A DNA stretch of 64,000 nucleotides from Pseudomonas sp. SLFW (GCF_009905615.1 NZ_JAAAKW010000007.1:1-64000); one strand, 5' to 3'; positions 1-8,659 are shown, counted from the stretch's first letter. Notes: generated by a model not told the origin, from the letters alone. Translations and numbers: made by a program.

Positions 1-160
1 CTTGGGGTTGGGGAATGGGGGACGCGGCCCTGCCGCTGGCCTGGAGTTGCAGCCAGTCTTCCGTCTGTTTTTGCGCAGCCGAGGACGGGCCAGGTTCTAT
101 GGCGAAGACTGTGCCGCTGAGCGTCAGCATGCACAAACCCGTCAACAATAGGCGTTTCAT
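1..160 (-). CDS. DUF3613-type small exported protein (partial, C-terminus outside window)
   Basis: The ATG at 158-160 overlaps the tadD stop codon by three bases, so the two genes are translationally coupled. The visible 53 residues begin with a signal peptide (MKRLLLTGLCMLTLSGTVFA). A stretch containing WLQLQASGRAAS follows, the pattern I associate with DUF3613 proteins at the distal end of Pseudomonas tad operons. The role is unknown; export and operon position suggest a periplasmic accessory of Flp pilus assembly. The gene runs off the left edge, so length and C-terminus cannot be judged. The family call is from memory of the pattern. Confidence 0.65.
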   Translation of the reverse strand, partial: MKRLLLTGLCMLTLSGTVFAIEPGPSSAAQKQTEDWLQLQASGRAASPIPQPQ

Positions 161-885
161 GGTTGTCTCCCTGCGATCGTCGGAGCCTCGATGACGGCGG
201 CGACTTTGTCGGCCTTGAGTGGCGTGCCTGCCGGGGTTTTTTTGAGTGTCTCGGCGCGTGCCTGGGCGTCGTTCACCTGCTCAGGTGTCAACCCGGTGCG
301 CGACACCAGCTCCGCCGCTTGCGTCCAGTCATCCTGATAAATCAGCAACGTGACCATGTTCTGCGCTGCCAACGTATCGGGCTGTTTCAGCTCCATCGCC
401 GTGAGGAACTGAAAGCGTGCCAGGTCGAGCTTGCGCTGATTGAGGTAGACGACACCTAGGTCGTTGCGGATTTTCTCGTCGGTGGGCGAGAGCTTCACTG
501 CCGCCTGCAAATACATCAGCGCCTGATTGTTATCGCCCCGCGCTGCCGCGAGCTGGCCAAGCCCATGCTCGCCCTCCGCCGCGCGACAGGTCCCGATCAG
601 ACTCTTGTACAGCGGCTCGGCCTCGTTGCTACCCAAGAGACGCAGCACTCGGGCCTTGCGCAGCCGCACATCCGGCAACGTCGGCGGCAAGCTTTCCAGA
701 TGGGCCAGGCTCGCGTGCAAGCGGCCTTCATCGGCCATGTCCTGCGCCATGTTCAACGCCAGCTCCTGATCCGACGTCGGCTTCGCGCAACTGCCAGCGG
801 TGGCCTGCGCCAGCCAAGGCGCCGTGCCGTCAGCGGCGCAACCACTGAGCAACGCCAGGCCTATTACTGCGATGAGCGCTTTCAT
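157..885 (-). CDS. tadD: TadD-like TPR lipoprotein, Flp pilus assembly
   Basis: This 242-residue protein starts with a lipoprotein signal (MKALIAVIGLALLSGC, Cys16). The body is helical TPR-type repeat sequence; one clear unit runs from about residue 115 to 165 and contains LGVVYLNQRKLDLARFQF. TadD proteins are outer-membrane lipoproteins that help the Tad secretin assemble or locate. The gene follows tadC after 8 bases, within the leftward operon rcpC-rcpA-tadZ-tadA-tadB-tadC-tadD. No key catalytic residue is expected. The tad role rests mainly on context plus the TPR and lipobox. Confidence 0.85.
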   Translation of the reverse strand: MKALIAVIGLALLSGCAADGTAPWLAQATAGSCAKPTSDQELALNMAQDMADEGRLHASLAHLESLPPTLPDVRLRKARVLRLLGSNEAEPLYKSLIGTCRAAEGEHGLGQLAAARGDNNQALMYLQAAVKLSPTDEKIRNDLGVVYLNQRKLDLARFQFLTAMELKQPDTLAAQNMVTLLIYQDDWTQAAELVSRTGLTPEQVNDAQARAETLKKTPAGTPLKADKVAAVIEAPTIAGRQP

Positions 886-893
886 TCGATCTC

Positions 894-1781
894 CTAATGC
901 GAACCCAATGCCTTGCCAATGGCGACGAAGCCTGGCCCGGCCAATACGATCAATAACGCGGGAAACAGAAACACCATCATCACGATCGACATCTTCGCCG
1001 ACAGCTTGGAAATGTATTCCTGCAACCGCGTCAAACGGCGGTCATCGATCAACTGCTTGAGCGCCAGCAGCGACTTCATCGCCCCCCCGCCCTGATGAAT
1101 CAACTGATTGAGAATGACGCAGGTGTCGCTGAACTCATCCACCGCCAGCACGGCGGCCATCTTGTTCAGCTCATCACCCAGTTCCAGACCGGAGTCGATA
1201 CGCACCAGCATCACCCGAAGCTCCGACGACAGCACCGGCAGCAGGCTTCGCCCCTCGTTGCTCAACACCCGCAGCGCCTGTTCCACCGCCATGCCCGATT
1301 CGAACAGGATGCGAAGCAGTGGAATGAATGTGGCGATTTCCGCGACTGCCTGTTTTTGCCGGCGCATGGCCGCCGTGGCCAGAATGCGCTTGGGCGCGAG
1401 GTAGCCCAGACCCAACGCGAACATCGGCGCCAGCAGCGGGTATTCGACGTCACTGAAGAACAGCGCCTGCACCAGCATCACGATGCACACCGCCACAATG
1501 GGCGTGCCGACCTGGCAGGCCGCGAACAACGAACGCTGGCTCGCCCGCCGCCAGCCGATGCGGTTCAACAGGATTTGAGTTTCGCTGTCGAGACTGACCG
1601 AACGCTGGCCGAATCGGCTGTCACCCAGCAAGCGTAATAACGTGCTCACGCGACTGTCGCGGGCGACCACCCCTTGCAATCGCGACATCACCAGGCGTTC
1701 ATTGCGGCGCTGGCGGGCCACGGTCAGCAGCAGGAAGAATCCGGCGATGAAGAACATCAATGCGCTGAGCAACAAGGCCAT
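894..1781 (-). CDS. tadC: TadC, Flp pilus inner-membrane platform protein (GspF family)
   Basis: I start the protein at the ATG at 1779-1781, one base after the tadB stop. The longer open frame upstream is only tadB read out of frame. The 295 residues have an N-terminal membrane segment (ALLLSALMFFIAGFFLLL), a central pair of membrane segments, a T2SSF-type domain containing EIATFIPLLRILFESGMAVE, and a C-terminal membrane segment ending near FVAIGKALGSH. TadB and TadC together form the inner-membrane platform against which the TadA ATPase works. The paired order of two GspF-like genes right after the ATPase gene is diagnostic for tad loci. Confidence 0.93.
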   Translation of the reverse strand: MALLLSALMFFIAGFFLLLTVARQRRNERLVMSRLQGVVARDSRVSTLLRLLGDSRFGQRSVSLDSETQILLNRIGWRRASQRSLFAACQVGTPIVAVCIVMLVQALFFSDVEYPLLAPMFALGLGYLAPKRILATAAMRRQKQAVAEIATFIPLLRILFESGMAVEQALRVLSNEGRSLLPVLSSELRVMLVRIDSGLELGDELNKMAAVLAVDEFSDTCVILNQLIHQGGGAMKSLLALKQLIDDRRLTRLQEYISKLSAKMSIVMMVFLFPALLIVLAGPGFVAIGKALGSH

Positions 1782-1782
1782 C

Positions 1783-2667
1783 TCACACGCTCCGCAACAT
1801 GCGCCACAGCGCCAGACAGCCCGCCGTCTGCATGCCAAACGCGACCATCAGCATGGTCTTCCCCGAACCGTCGTTCCACATGTGCAGAAGGTAGTTCGGG
1901 TTCACTGCCAGGAAGTACGCCACCATGCCCACCGGCAGCAGCGCCAGCACCACGGCGGTCATGCGGGTTTCGCCGGTCATCGCCCGCAACTGCCGTGCGC
2001 CCTGCTCGCGCTCACGGATCAAGCGAATCAGGTTGTCGAGCAATTCGCTGGCATTGCCGCCGTAACGGTGATTGACCCGCAGGCCCATGGCGAACAGCTG
2101 GAACTCATCGCGCTCGTACAGCTCAGCGAAGTCTTGCACGGCGTCTGGTAATGAAACGCCCATCTGCACGTTGCGCTTGATGCGCGACATGGCGTCGTTC
2201 AAGGGATAACTCGCCGAGTCGATGCTGTGCAGAATGGCATCACCCAACGTGCGGCCGGATTTCAGGCTGCGCACGGCGTGATCGAGCAACTGCGGCAATT
2301 GCTCGATCATGCGCCGCACCCGACGCCGATAGCGAAAGCTGACGTAAAAACGCAACACGATGACCGGCAGCAAAATGCCCAGCATCAGACCAAACCCGTC
2401 GTGCAGCAGATAGCCCAGCAACATCGCCATCGCCCAGACGGTGAGGGCCAGCGGCAAGCGCTCGGTGGGCCGCCCCAACCCTGCCCGCAGAAAGGCACGT
2501 TCTATTCGCGCCAGACCCGGTTTTGCGGCATCAGGCTCAGGCTGCCCCAATGACAGGCGCGCCATGACACGGTCGTGAGCGCCCTGGTTCAGCCCGCGAT
2601 AAAACAGGTAGAACGACAGCAGCATCAGCAACATGAAGACGAGCCCGAGGATAATCGCGCCTTTCAC
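1783..2667 (-). CDS. tadB: TadB, Flp pilus inner-membrane platform protein (GspF family)
   Basis: The protein has 294 residues with a GTG start, preceded by a GGAGG ribosome-binding site in the short gap after tadA. It has an N-terminal membrane anchor, two central membrane segments around residues 85-120, a T2SSF domain (IEQLPQLLDHAVRSLKSGRT near residue 140) and two C-terminal hydrophobic segments. It partners TadC as the pilus assembly platform. It lies 20 bases downstream of tadA and one base upstream of tadC, so expression is clearly operonic. Confidence 0.93.
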   Translation of the reverse strand: MKGAIILGLVFMLLMLLSFYLFYRGLNQGAHDRVMARLSLGQPEPDAAKPGLARIERAFLRAGLGRPTERLPLALTVWAMAMLLGYLLHDGFGLMLGILLPVIVLRFYVSFRYRRRVRRMIEQLPQLLDHAVRSLKSGRTLGDAILHSIDSASYPLNDAMSRIKRNVQMGVSLPDAVQDFAELYERDEFQLFAMGLRVNHRYGGNASELLDNLIRLIREREQGARQLRAMTGETRMTAVVLALLPVGMVAYFLAVNPNYLLHMWNDGSGKTMLMVAFGMQTAGCLALWRMLRSV

Positions 2668-2687
2668 CTGAACCTCCCTGACCCTGC

Positions 2688-3950
2688 CTAATAGTCCATC
2701 TGCCGCAGTTTGTCCCCGGCGGGGTTCATGGCCTCGCGCAAGAAACCGAAACCAGTCCGCCGATCAAGGCGGAACAACGTATTGGTGACGTACACGTCGT
2801 CACGCACGCCCACCACTTCCACCACCTCGCTGACGCAGCGTCGCCCATCGGGCATGCGCGTTAGCTGGATGATCACGTCCAGCGCCGCGCAGATCATCTG
2901 CCGCAAGGTTTTCTCGGCGATTTGCCGGCCCGTCAACCCCACCAGCGTCTCCAGCCGCAGCAAGGCATCCTGCGCGTTGTTGGCGTGCACGGTGCTCATG
3001 GAGCCGTCGTGCCCGGTGTTCATCGCGGTCAGCACGTCGAGCACTTCAACGCCTCGAATCTCGCCGAGGATGATCCGGTCGGGGCGCATCCGCAGAGCGT
3101 TGCGAATCAGGTCGCTGGCGCGCACCTCACCGTGGCCCTCGGCATTGGGGGGGCGGGTTTCCAGGCGCACGACGTGGGGGTGGCCAAGCTGCAATTCGGC
3201 GACGTCTTCGATGGTCACCAGCCGCTGCTGCGTCTGGATCATCTGGCTCATGACGTTGAGCATGGTGGTCTTGCCAGTGCCCGTACCGCCGCTGATGAGG
3301 ATGTTGCAGCGCTTGCTCACGGCGGTTTCAAGAAAGTCGTAGATCGACTGGTCGATGGTCTGCATCGCCACCAGGTCGGCGCTCTTGAGCATGTCCTTGC
3401 GGAATTTCCGGATCGACACGCACGGCCCGTCCAGCGCAATGGGCGGGATGATCGCGTTGACCCGGCTGCCATCGGGCAAACGCGCATCGACCATCGGCGA
3501 GGATTCGTCCAGACGACGCCCCAGCGGCGCGAGAATCCGCTGAATCACACGCTCGACGTGGTGGGAATCGATGAAGCGCAGGTCCGAATGGTGCAACACG
3601 CCTTCGCGCTCGATGAACACTTTGTTCGGGCCGTTGACCAGAATTTCCGTCACTGACTTGTCCCGCAGCAGCACCTCCAGCGGACCGAAACCGGTGAGTT
3701 CATCCACCAACTCCTCCGCAAGCCGCTCCATCTCGTAACGGGAAATCGCCAGCCGCAGCCGCGCCACGTATTCGGCCACTTTGTCGGTGACGAACTGAGC
3801 CAGCGCCGGGCGCGTGCCTTCCAGCAGGTTGCGTCCGCTTTCTTCGATGGCATCGATGATGTAGCGGTGCAGGACCAGCTTCAGACCCTGACCGTCGCCG
3901 CCCGCATCCTGAGGACGCGACGACACGCCGAACAGCTTTTCGCCTTTCAT
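2688..3950 (-). CDS. tadA: TadA/CpaF secretion ATPase of the Flp pilus
   Basis: This is a 420-residue type II/IV secretion ATPase. The CpaF-type N-terminal domain is followed by the Walker A loop GGTGTGKTT at residues 221-229. Acidic and basic catalytic patches follow (TIEDVAELQL near 247; RMRPDRIILGEIRG at 287-300, containing the Walker B Glu), then a His-containing block HANNAQDALLRLE. TadA is the hexameric motor that drives Flp pilin polymerisation at the inner membrane. Its ATG overlaps the tadZ stop by four bases. All nucleotide-binding elements look intact and the length is normal for the family. Confidence 0.96.
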   Translation of the reverse strand: MKGEKLFGVSSRPQDAGGDGQGLKLVLHRYIIDAIEESGRNLLEGTRPALAQFVTDKVAEYVARLRLAISRYEMERLAEELVDELTGFGPLEVLLRDKSVTEILVNGPNKVFIEREGVLHHSDLRFIDSHHVERVIQRILAPLGRRLDESSPMVDARLPDGSRVNAIIPPIALDGPCVSIRKFRKDMLKSADLVAMQTIDQSIYDFLETAVSKRCNILISGGTGTGKTTMLNVMSQMIQTQQRLVTIEDVAELQLGHPHVVRLETRPPNAEGHGEVRASDLIRNALRMRPDRIILGEIRGVEVLDVLTAMNTGHDGSMSTVHANNAQDALLRLETLVGLTGRQIAEKTLRQMICAALDVIIQLTRMPDGRRCVSEVVEVVGVRDDVYVTNTLFRLDRRTGFGFLREAMNPAGDKLRQMDY

Positions 3951-5146
3951 TTACGCGCTCCCAGTAAACGTCCGAGCCAGCCGTCACGGGGCTTGTCCGG
4001 CGTCTGGTTCTGACTGGCCATCCGCTCGCCCAGGTTTTTCAAGCCGGTGCTCAAGGACTCTCGGGGCGACAGCTCGAACAGCGACAGGCCCTGATTTTTC
4101 GCGTTCAGGCGCAACTCGGGGCTGAGCGGCAAAACGGCCATGGCTGGCAGCCCGAAGGTCTTCTCCAGTGCCTCGGCGTTGGGCGTGACCTGGCGCAGGT
4201 ACTTGTCCACCAGCAACCCGCCCTGCTGCAACTTCAGGCCTTTTTCGCGCCACAGATTGAGGATCGCCAGGTTGCGACGGCATTCGATGACGTTCTGATC
4301 GACGTACCACAGCAACTGATCGCAATGAGTGACGAAGGTCCGCAGCGACTCGCTGTCCGGCTGGCCCACCAGATTCACCACGACATGCTGAAAGTGCTGA
4401 CGCAACGCACTGAGCAACATGTACAGCTCGGCGGCGCTGGTGTGTTCCAGCGACATGTCGTCCTCGCCATACGCGAGAATGCGCAGTTGAGTCGGGTGGA
4501 CCGTGAAGGCGCTGTCGATCAGGGTGGAGTCAAGACGACGCAAATGGCGCACGGCATCGCCAAAATTGAACGAGGATTCGAGGCTCAACATGGCCAGGCT
4601 GTCGCCGCGAGGCATGCCCAAATCCAACAGCAAGGTGCGCTGTTCCTTCTGTTGCGCGACGAGGGCCAGATGCGCCGACACCAGCGCGCCATCGCCATCG
4701 CATTGGGCGCCGTAGATCACGGTCAGGCCACCCATGTTGGGGTTCGGCGCCACGGGCGGCAGGCGTTTGCTCAGGCGCCGCACCAGACCGGCCACCTCAC
4801 TGGAGCGCGAACCGTAGGCCACGAAATCCCGCGCCCCGGCCCGCATGGCATTGAGCACGAGCTGGTTGTCCATGCCGTCGCCCAGCGCGACGATGGCCAG
4901 CATCGGCTTCGCCTCCAGTGCGCCTTCGATCAACGCGCTCTGGTTCATCAAATGCTCGCGGTCGAGGCCGACGAACACCACGCTGGCGAAGGTCACATCC
5001 ACCAGCGCCAGCAGTTCATCCAGGCTGCCGGTGCCCGCGCTGACCACCTGGCCTAACGGGGCCAGCGCACCCTGCAGCCATTCGAGGTCGGTGCTGTTGC
5101 GGGTGATGGCCAGAAAGGTCTGGCTGAGGCTCGGTCCCTGGCTCAT
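3947..5146 (-). CDS. tadZ: TadZ/CpaE-like pilus localisation protein with degenerate Walker A
   Basis: The protein has 399 residues. The N-terminal 130 form an atypical receiver-like domain without a clear phosphoacceptor Asp. The C-terminal part is a MinD/ParA-type domain. TadZ proteins mark the polar site of the Tad machine. The expected KGGxGK(T/S) loop is replaced by YGAQCDGDGALVSAHLA near residue 145, lacking both the signature and the catalytic Lys, so ATP hydrolysis is doubtful; other TadZ proteins also deviate here. It overlaps rcpA upstream and tadA downstream by four bases each. Confidence 0.92.
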   Translation of the reverse strand: MSQGPSLSQTFLAITRNSTDLEWLQGALAPLGQVVSAGTGSLDELLALVDVTFASVVFVGLDREHLMNQSALIEGALEAKPMLAIVALGDGMDNQLVLNAMRAGARDFVAYGSRSSEVAGLVRRLSKRLPPVAPNPNMGGLTVIYGAQCDGDGALVSAHLALVAQQKEQRTLLLDLGMPRGDSLAMLSLESSFNFGDAVRHLRRLDSTLIDSAFTVHPTQLRILAYGEDDMSLEHTSAAELYMLLSALRQHFQHVVVNLVGQPDSESLRTFVTHCDQLLWYVDQNVIECRRNLAILNLWREKGLKLQQGGLLVDKYLRQVTPNAEALEKTFGLPAMAVLPLSPELRLNAKNQGLSLFELSPRESLSTGLKNLGERMASQNQTPDKPRDGWLGRLLGARK

Positions 5147-6399
5147 TGCGATAACCCACTGCGGCGATCAAAGCTGCCGTTTTCGAGGAAGTACATCTTG
5201 AGGAAACTCGGGTCGTAATTGCGCAGCCCTTCACCCGGCAGTGACGGCAACGGCGCATTCACGGCCATCGGCTGAACCAGGTGCGGGGTGACGATCATCA
5301 GCAGCTCACGTTCATCGCGGTTGATCTGCGAACTGCGAAACAACGCGCCGAGGATCGGGATGTCGCCGAGCCCCGGAAATTTATCCACCGAGGCGATGTT
5401 GCTGGTGTTGATCAGGCCACTGATCACGAAGCTCTCACCATCGGCCAACGAGACGCTGGTGTCGGTGCGGCGGACGTTCAGCGCCGGTACGGTGGTGCCC
5501 GCGATGGTCACCCCCGCCGTGAAATCCAGCTCGCTGACTTCGGGCGCGACTTTCAGCGATATGCGGTTGCGGCCCACCACGGTCGGGGTCAGCGTCAAGC
5601 GCACGCCGTACTCTTTATATTCGATGGAAATGCCGTTGCCTTCGCCGTTGGGCACCGGCACCGGGAATTCGCCACCGGCCAGGAAACTCGCGCTCTGCCC
5701 GCTCAATGCCACCAGGCTTGGCCGGGCGAGGGTGTAGGCGAAACCGCTCGTTTCCATGGCATTGAGCATGCCCAGCACTTTGCTGCTGCCGCCGCCCCAG
5801 ACGATGTTGAAGTTGTTGTTGCTGAGCGGGATCGCCGGTCGCGTGCCGCCCACGGTGCCCGGCGTCACCGTCACGCCCGGTACGGTGCCGGGGGAGCCGA
5901 AGAGGAAATTGTTCGAGCCTCTGCCAAAGATCGAGGTGCTGGCTTCTTTCAACTTGGTACGGCTGACCTCGACGAAACGAATGTCGGTTTGCACCTGACT
6001 GGGGAGCAGCGGGTCTTCGGAAGGTGGCAGCAGGGTGTCAGTCATCGCCGTCTTCGCGGTGCCACGCACGAACACCATGCTCTGCCGGGGCGAAGTGGAA
6101 CACGCCGTCCAGATCATCAGGCTGGTAGTGCCCGGTCCCACACCGGTCAGCAGGAAGCCGCCGTTGTCGTCGCCGTTCACATGAACATCCGCAATCTTCG
6201 GATCGCCCACTGCCAGACGCGTAATGGCGACAGGCGAGCGGATAGCTTGCTGCACGCCCTGGCCGATCTCGGTGGCCGCTGGCATGGCCGCGAGTCCCGA
6301 ACACCCGGTCGGCGCGGCCACCGCGATGCCCTGATACAGACCGAGAGACATAAAGGCCAACACGATACGGTTCAACACCGGTTTGGAACGGCTGCTCAT
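5143..6399 (-). CDS. rcpA: RcpA/CpaC secretin, outer-membrane channel of the Flp pilus
   Basis: I take the ATG at 6399 (MSSRSKPVLNR) rather than the TTG three codons upstream, because AAGGA lies nine bases before the ATG. The 418-residue protein has a signal peptide, a pilus/BON-type N-domain (VTRLAVGDPKIADVHV) and a C-terminal secretin domain with SGLINTSNIASVDKFPGLGD and the typical VPGLGDIP-like block. It forms the outer-membrane ring through which Flp fibres pass. Between residues 150 and 200 it carries a flexible Gly/Thr/Val-rich insert. It lies 21 bases after rcpC and overlaps tadZ. Confidence 0.94.
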   Translation of the reverse strand: MSSRSKPVLNRIVLAFMSLGLYQGIAVAAPTGCSGLAAMPAATEIGQGVQQAIRSPVAITRLAVGDPKIADVHVNGDDNGGFLLTGVGPGTTSLMIWTACSTSPRQSMVFVRGTAKTAMTDTLLPPSEDPLLPSQVQTDIRFVEVSRTKLKEASTSIFGRGSNNFLFGSPGTVPGVTVTPGTVGGTRPAIPLSNNNFNIVWGGGSSKVLGMLNAMETSGFAYTLARPSLVALSGQSASFLAGGEFPVPVPNGEGNGISIEYKEYGVRLTLTPTVVGRNRISLKVAPEVSELDFTAGVTIAGTTVPALNVRRTDTSVSLADGESFVISGLINTSNIASVDKFPGLGDIPILGALFRSSQINRDERELLMIVTPHLVQPMAVNAPLPSLPGEGLRNYDPSFLKMYFLENGSFDRRSGLSQ

Positions 6400-6420
6400 C
6401 AAGTGCAATCCTTGCTCGAA

Positions 6421-7368
6421 TCAGGGGGTTTGCTGCGTGATCTGATTGCCACGAATGACTTCCACCGGTCGCGGTCCGCGCGGGGCACCCCCGCTGGCGC
6501 GAACCGCAACGTTGGACTGCAGACTCAGTTGGTTGAAGTGGGTGACGTTGCGATTCGTGGTGTCCAGCTGCAGGGCTATGTCGCTGTCGCCCGCCCAGTA
6601 ACGCTCAAGATTTTTCTCGTCGGCGCTGCGCACAGCCAGGCGCAGAGGGCCGGCTTGCGAGGCCAGCATCAAACGGTTGAGCAGCTTTTCCGGCACCGCG
6701 ACGACCACGCTCCGGGCATTGACCCTGCCTTTTTGCTGTTGGGCGCGCTCGTCGCGGCTGATGCCTTGATCGTCCTGGCCCTGATTCACCGGCCCCATCA
6801 ACGCCCCCACACTGAGCACGCGTAACGCTGGAACGACGGTTTGCGCGCTGCGGTCGTTATTGGCCTGGTCCGGAGGCAGGTACAGCAAGACATCCACGTA
6901 ATCACCGGGGCTCAACTGCCCTCCGGCACCGATGATTTCGTCAATGGACAGCGCCAGTGCTCGCTCGCCGGAGCGGATCATTCGAGCCAATGGGCCACCG
7001 GCTTCGAAGCTGCTGTCGGTCAGCCAGGTGCCTGCCGCGAGGGGGCGCCACGACAGGCGGCCGATGGCCTCATCCGGTTTGCTGAAGCTTCCGGCAGGCG
7101 CGACCTTGAGGCGTTCGACAATCAGGTCGTCAGCCTTGATGGGCTCAAACGCGGGGAGATCGCGCGCCAGCACCAGCACGGATTGGCGGGTCGGGTCTTC
7201 GGAGGGTTTTTCTTCGACAACGGGGGCGGCGACCGGGGTAACGGTCTGTGCGACAGGCGCTTGAGGTGCAGGCGCGGGTTGGCGGCTCAATACCAATCCC
7301 CAATACCCGGCAAACAGCGCACCCAGCAGAAAAAGTACAGCGAGCCCTAGTGTGACGCGACTGCTCAT
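6421..7368 (-). CDS. rcpC: RcpC/CpaB Flp pilus assembly protein
   Basis: I place the start at the ATG at 7366-7368, which has an AGGAGG site six bases upstream. The open frame continues 52 codons further, but that extension is unlike the family. The 315-residue protein has an N-terminal membrane anchor (VTLGLAVLFLLGALFAG), a Pro/Val-rich linker, then an SAF-like domain (VLARDLPAFEPIKADDL) and a RcpC domain containing LSPGDYVDVLLYLP. CpaB/RcpC is a periplasmic protein thought to contact the secretin and peptidoglycan. It is first in the leftward tad operon, so its promoter must lie in 7369-7700. Confidence 0.93.
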   Translation of the reverse strand: MSSRVTLGLAVLFLLGALFAGYWGLVLSRQPAPAPQAPVAQTVTPVAAPVVEEKPSEDPTRQSVLVLARDLPAFEPIKADDLIVERLKVAPAGSFSKPDEAIGRLSWRPLAAGTWLTDSSFEAGGPLARMIRSGERALALSIDEIIGAGGQLSPGDYVDVLLYLPPDQANNDRSAQTVVPALRVLSVGALMGPVNQGQDDQGISRDERAQQQKGRVNARSVVVAVPEKLLNRLMLASQAGPLRLAVRSADEKNLERYWAGDSDIALQLDTTNRNVTHFNQLSLQSNVAVRASGGAPRGPRPVEVIRGNQITQQTP

Positions 7369-7700
7369 GACGGCCCTCCTGTGCCTTACCGCTCTGCGGA
7401 TCACTTCGAAAACGGTTCGAGACAACCGATCAGTCAGTTGGCTGTGAACATTCTTCCTTTTCGCCTTATGAAGGTAGACGAGGTCATTCAAAACGCCATC
7501 ATTCGTCGGAAATTTCCCATGCACTCATTCATTCGGAGGGGCCAGGCCACGGCCTGTGGGCCGCCTGGCATTATTACTTTCGGATTAATGCTTTCTTGCG
7601 ATTGTGGAGTGTGGAAATGGGGTCAATGCTGTGGGTACGAAGGATTGGCAAACGCTTTTTGCGTGCAGTAACGCGCTTTGGTGCGCTGAGGAGAAGTGAG
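7369..7700. promoter_or_regulatory. Divergent regulatory region between the tad operon and flp
   Basis: This 332-base gap separates the leftward rcpC operon from the rightward flp gene and should hold promoters for both. It contains an inverted repeat at 7541-7569 (arms GCCAGGC and GCCTGGC, with GGCC sequences inside) followed by an AT-rich stretch. The strong ribosome-binding site GAGGAGAAGTGAG sits immediately before flp. I saw no convincing sigma-54 or sigma-70 promoter. Open frames covering the gap look non-coding. Confidence 0.55.
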
Positions 7701-7922
7701 ATGTACCTTGCAAAAACCGTTAGATGGATCAAAAAATTTCTCAAACGAGAAGATGGTGCCTCGGCTGTTGAATACGTCATCATCATCGCGATGGTTGCGC
7801 TGGTTATCGTGGGTATTTCTCCAAGCGTCAAAACCGCGCTGACCAATACTTTCAGCAGCATTACGACGGCGCTGACACCGACTTCTGGATCATCAGGGAG
7901 TTCGGGCAGTTCAGGCAGCTAA
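7701..7922 (+). CDS. flp: Flp family type IVb pilin
   Basis: The start at 7701 follows a strong GAGGAG site and gives a 73-residue prepilin. The leader is basic (YLAKTVRWIKKFLKREDG). The processing signature is G|ASAVEY, followed by the hydrophobic helix VIIIAMVALVIVGI. The Gly-Ala cleavage site, the Glu at mature position 5 and the adjacent Tyr are the Flp hallmarks. It would be cut by an FppA-type peptidase not seen in this window, then polymerised by the divergent tad genes. Unusually, the C-terminus ends in a low-complexity run of SGSS units after TPT, probably flexible and exposed on the fibre. Confidence 0.95.
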   Translation: MYLAKTVRWIKKFLKREDGASAVEYVIIIAMVALVIVGISPSVKTALTNTFSSITTALTPTSGSSGSSGSSGS

Positions 7923-7973
7923 TCTCAAAAGGCGCCTACTCTAAGGAAATCTCCATCACTAAGGATTGTCTTT

Positions 7974-8384
7974 ATGGCCGCCGCTCCTACACGCCAACAA
8001 TTACTACTCGTTGACGACGAAGAGGACGCCAACGAAGAGCTGGCCGAGTTGCTCGAAGGCGAGGGGTTTTGCTGCTTCACGGCGCCCTCTGTCAAGGTGG
8101 CGCTGAAGCTGCTGACCGAGCACCCGGACATCGCCTTGGTGATCACTGATCTGCGGATGCCGGAGGAAAGCGGCATCTCGCTGATCAAACGCCTGCGCGA
8201 GCATACGTCACGCCAGCACCTGCCGGTCATCGTCACTTCAGGGCATGCTGACATGGAAGACGTCAGCGACCTGCTGCGCCTGCACGTGCTGGACCTGTTC
8301 CGCAAACCCATCTACCACGTCCGGCTGCTGGAAACCCTCGACAACCTGTTTCCGAAACCGAAGGTGTATCAGGTCGGGCCTTGA
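7974..8384 (+). CDS. Receiver-only response regulator beside flp
   Basis: This 136-residue protein is a single receiver domain. Visible residues are the acidic pair D14/D15 (LLLVDDEED), the predicted phosphoacceptor D59 (VITDLRMP), T88/S89 (VIVTSGH) and K111 (LFRKPI). There is no DNA-binding or enzymatic output domain after about residue 125, so it would work by protein contact or as a phosphate sink. It lies 51 bases downstream of flp on the same strand and is likely cotranscribed, suggesting a link to Flp pilus control. No sensor kinase gene is adjacent. Confidence 0.85.
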   Translation: MAAAPTRQQLLLVDDEEDANEELAELLEGEGFCCFTAPSVKVALKLLTEHPDIALVITDLRMPEESGISLIKRLREHTSRQHLPVIVTSGHADMEDVSDLLRLHVLDLFRKPIYHVRLLETLDNLFPKPKVYQVGP

Positions 8385-8460
8385 GCCTTCCTTTCGACCG
8401 GGATTCCCAATGACCATGAAGGTGCTGTGCCCGTCGGCCTATCCGTCGCCGGGCACACCG

Positions 8461-8613
8461 CTTCGCTGCCGTCGTAACCTCCGGCGTCTCCCACAGGTTC
8501 TGCGGCAAACCCGAACCGAACGCCTCGCCTTCTAGCTCCCTCGGTGCCGATCACAAATGTTCAGAACGGCATAAGACTCGTGGGAGACGCCGGAGGTTAC
8601 GACGGCAGCGAAG
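8461..8613. repeat. Inverted repeat, perfect 33-bp arms (8461-8493 and 8581-8613)
   Basis: The left arm begins CTTCGCTGCCGTCGTAACCT and the right arm is its exact reverse complement, ending ACGACGGCAGCGAAG. Matching ACCG/CGGT bases extend the arms after a one-base offset. The arms are 87 bases apart and could fold into a long hairpin between the response regulator and the TpsB gene. A third copy of the arm lies at 12502-12557, so this is a dispersed intergenic repeat distinct from the CTGTAGGAG and CTGTGGGAG REPs elsewhere in the window. Confidence 0.85.
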
Positions 8614-8659
8614 GCGGTATATCAGGCCACATCCAAGCCCGACACACCGCCCTCCTCTC

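Noticed and set aside
7645-7664. Possible sigma-54 site before flp (TTGGCA ... TTGC)
   Set aside because: The spacing between the GG and GC elements is 12 bases instead of 10, so it does not fit the -24/-12 rule.
8461-8613. Terminal inverted repeats of an insertion sequence
   Set aside because: Only 87 bases separate the arms and no transposase is present; it fits a dispersed intergenic repeat better.
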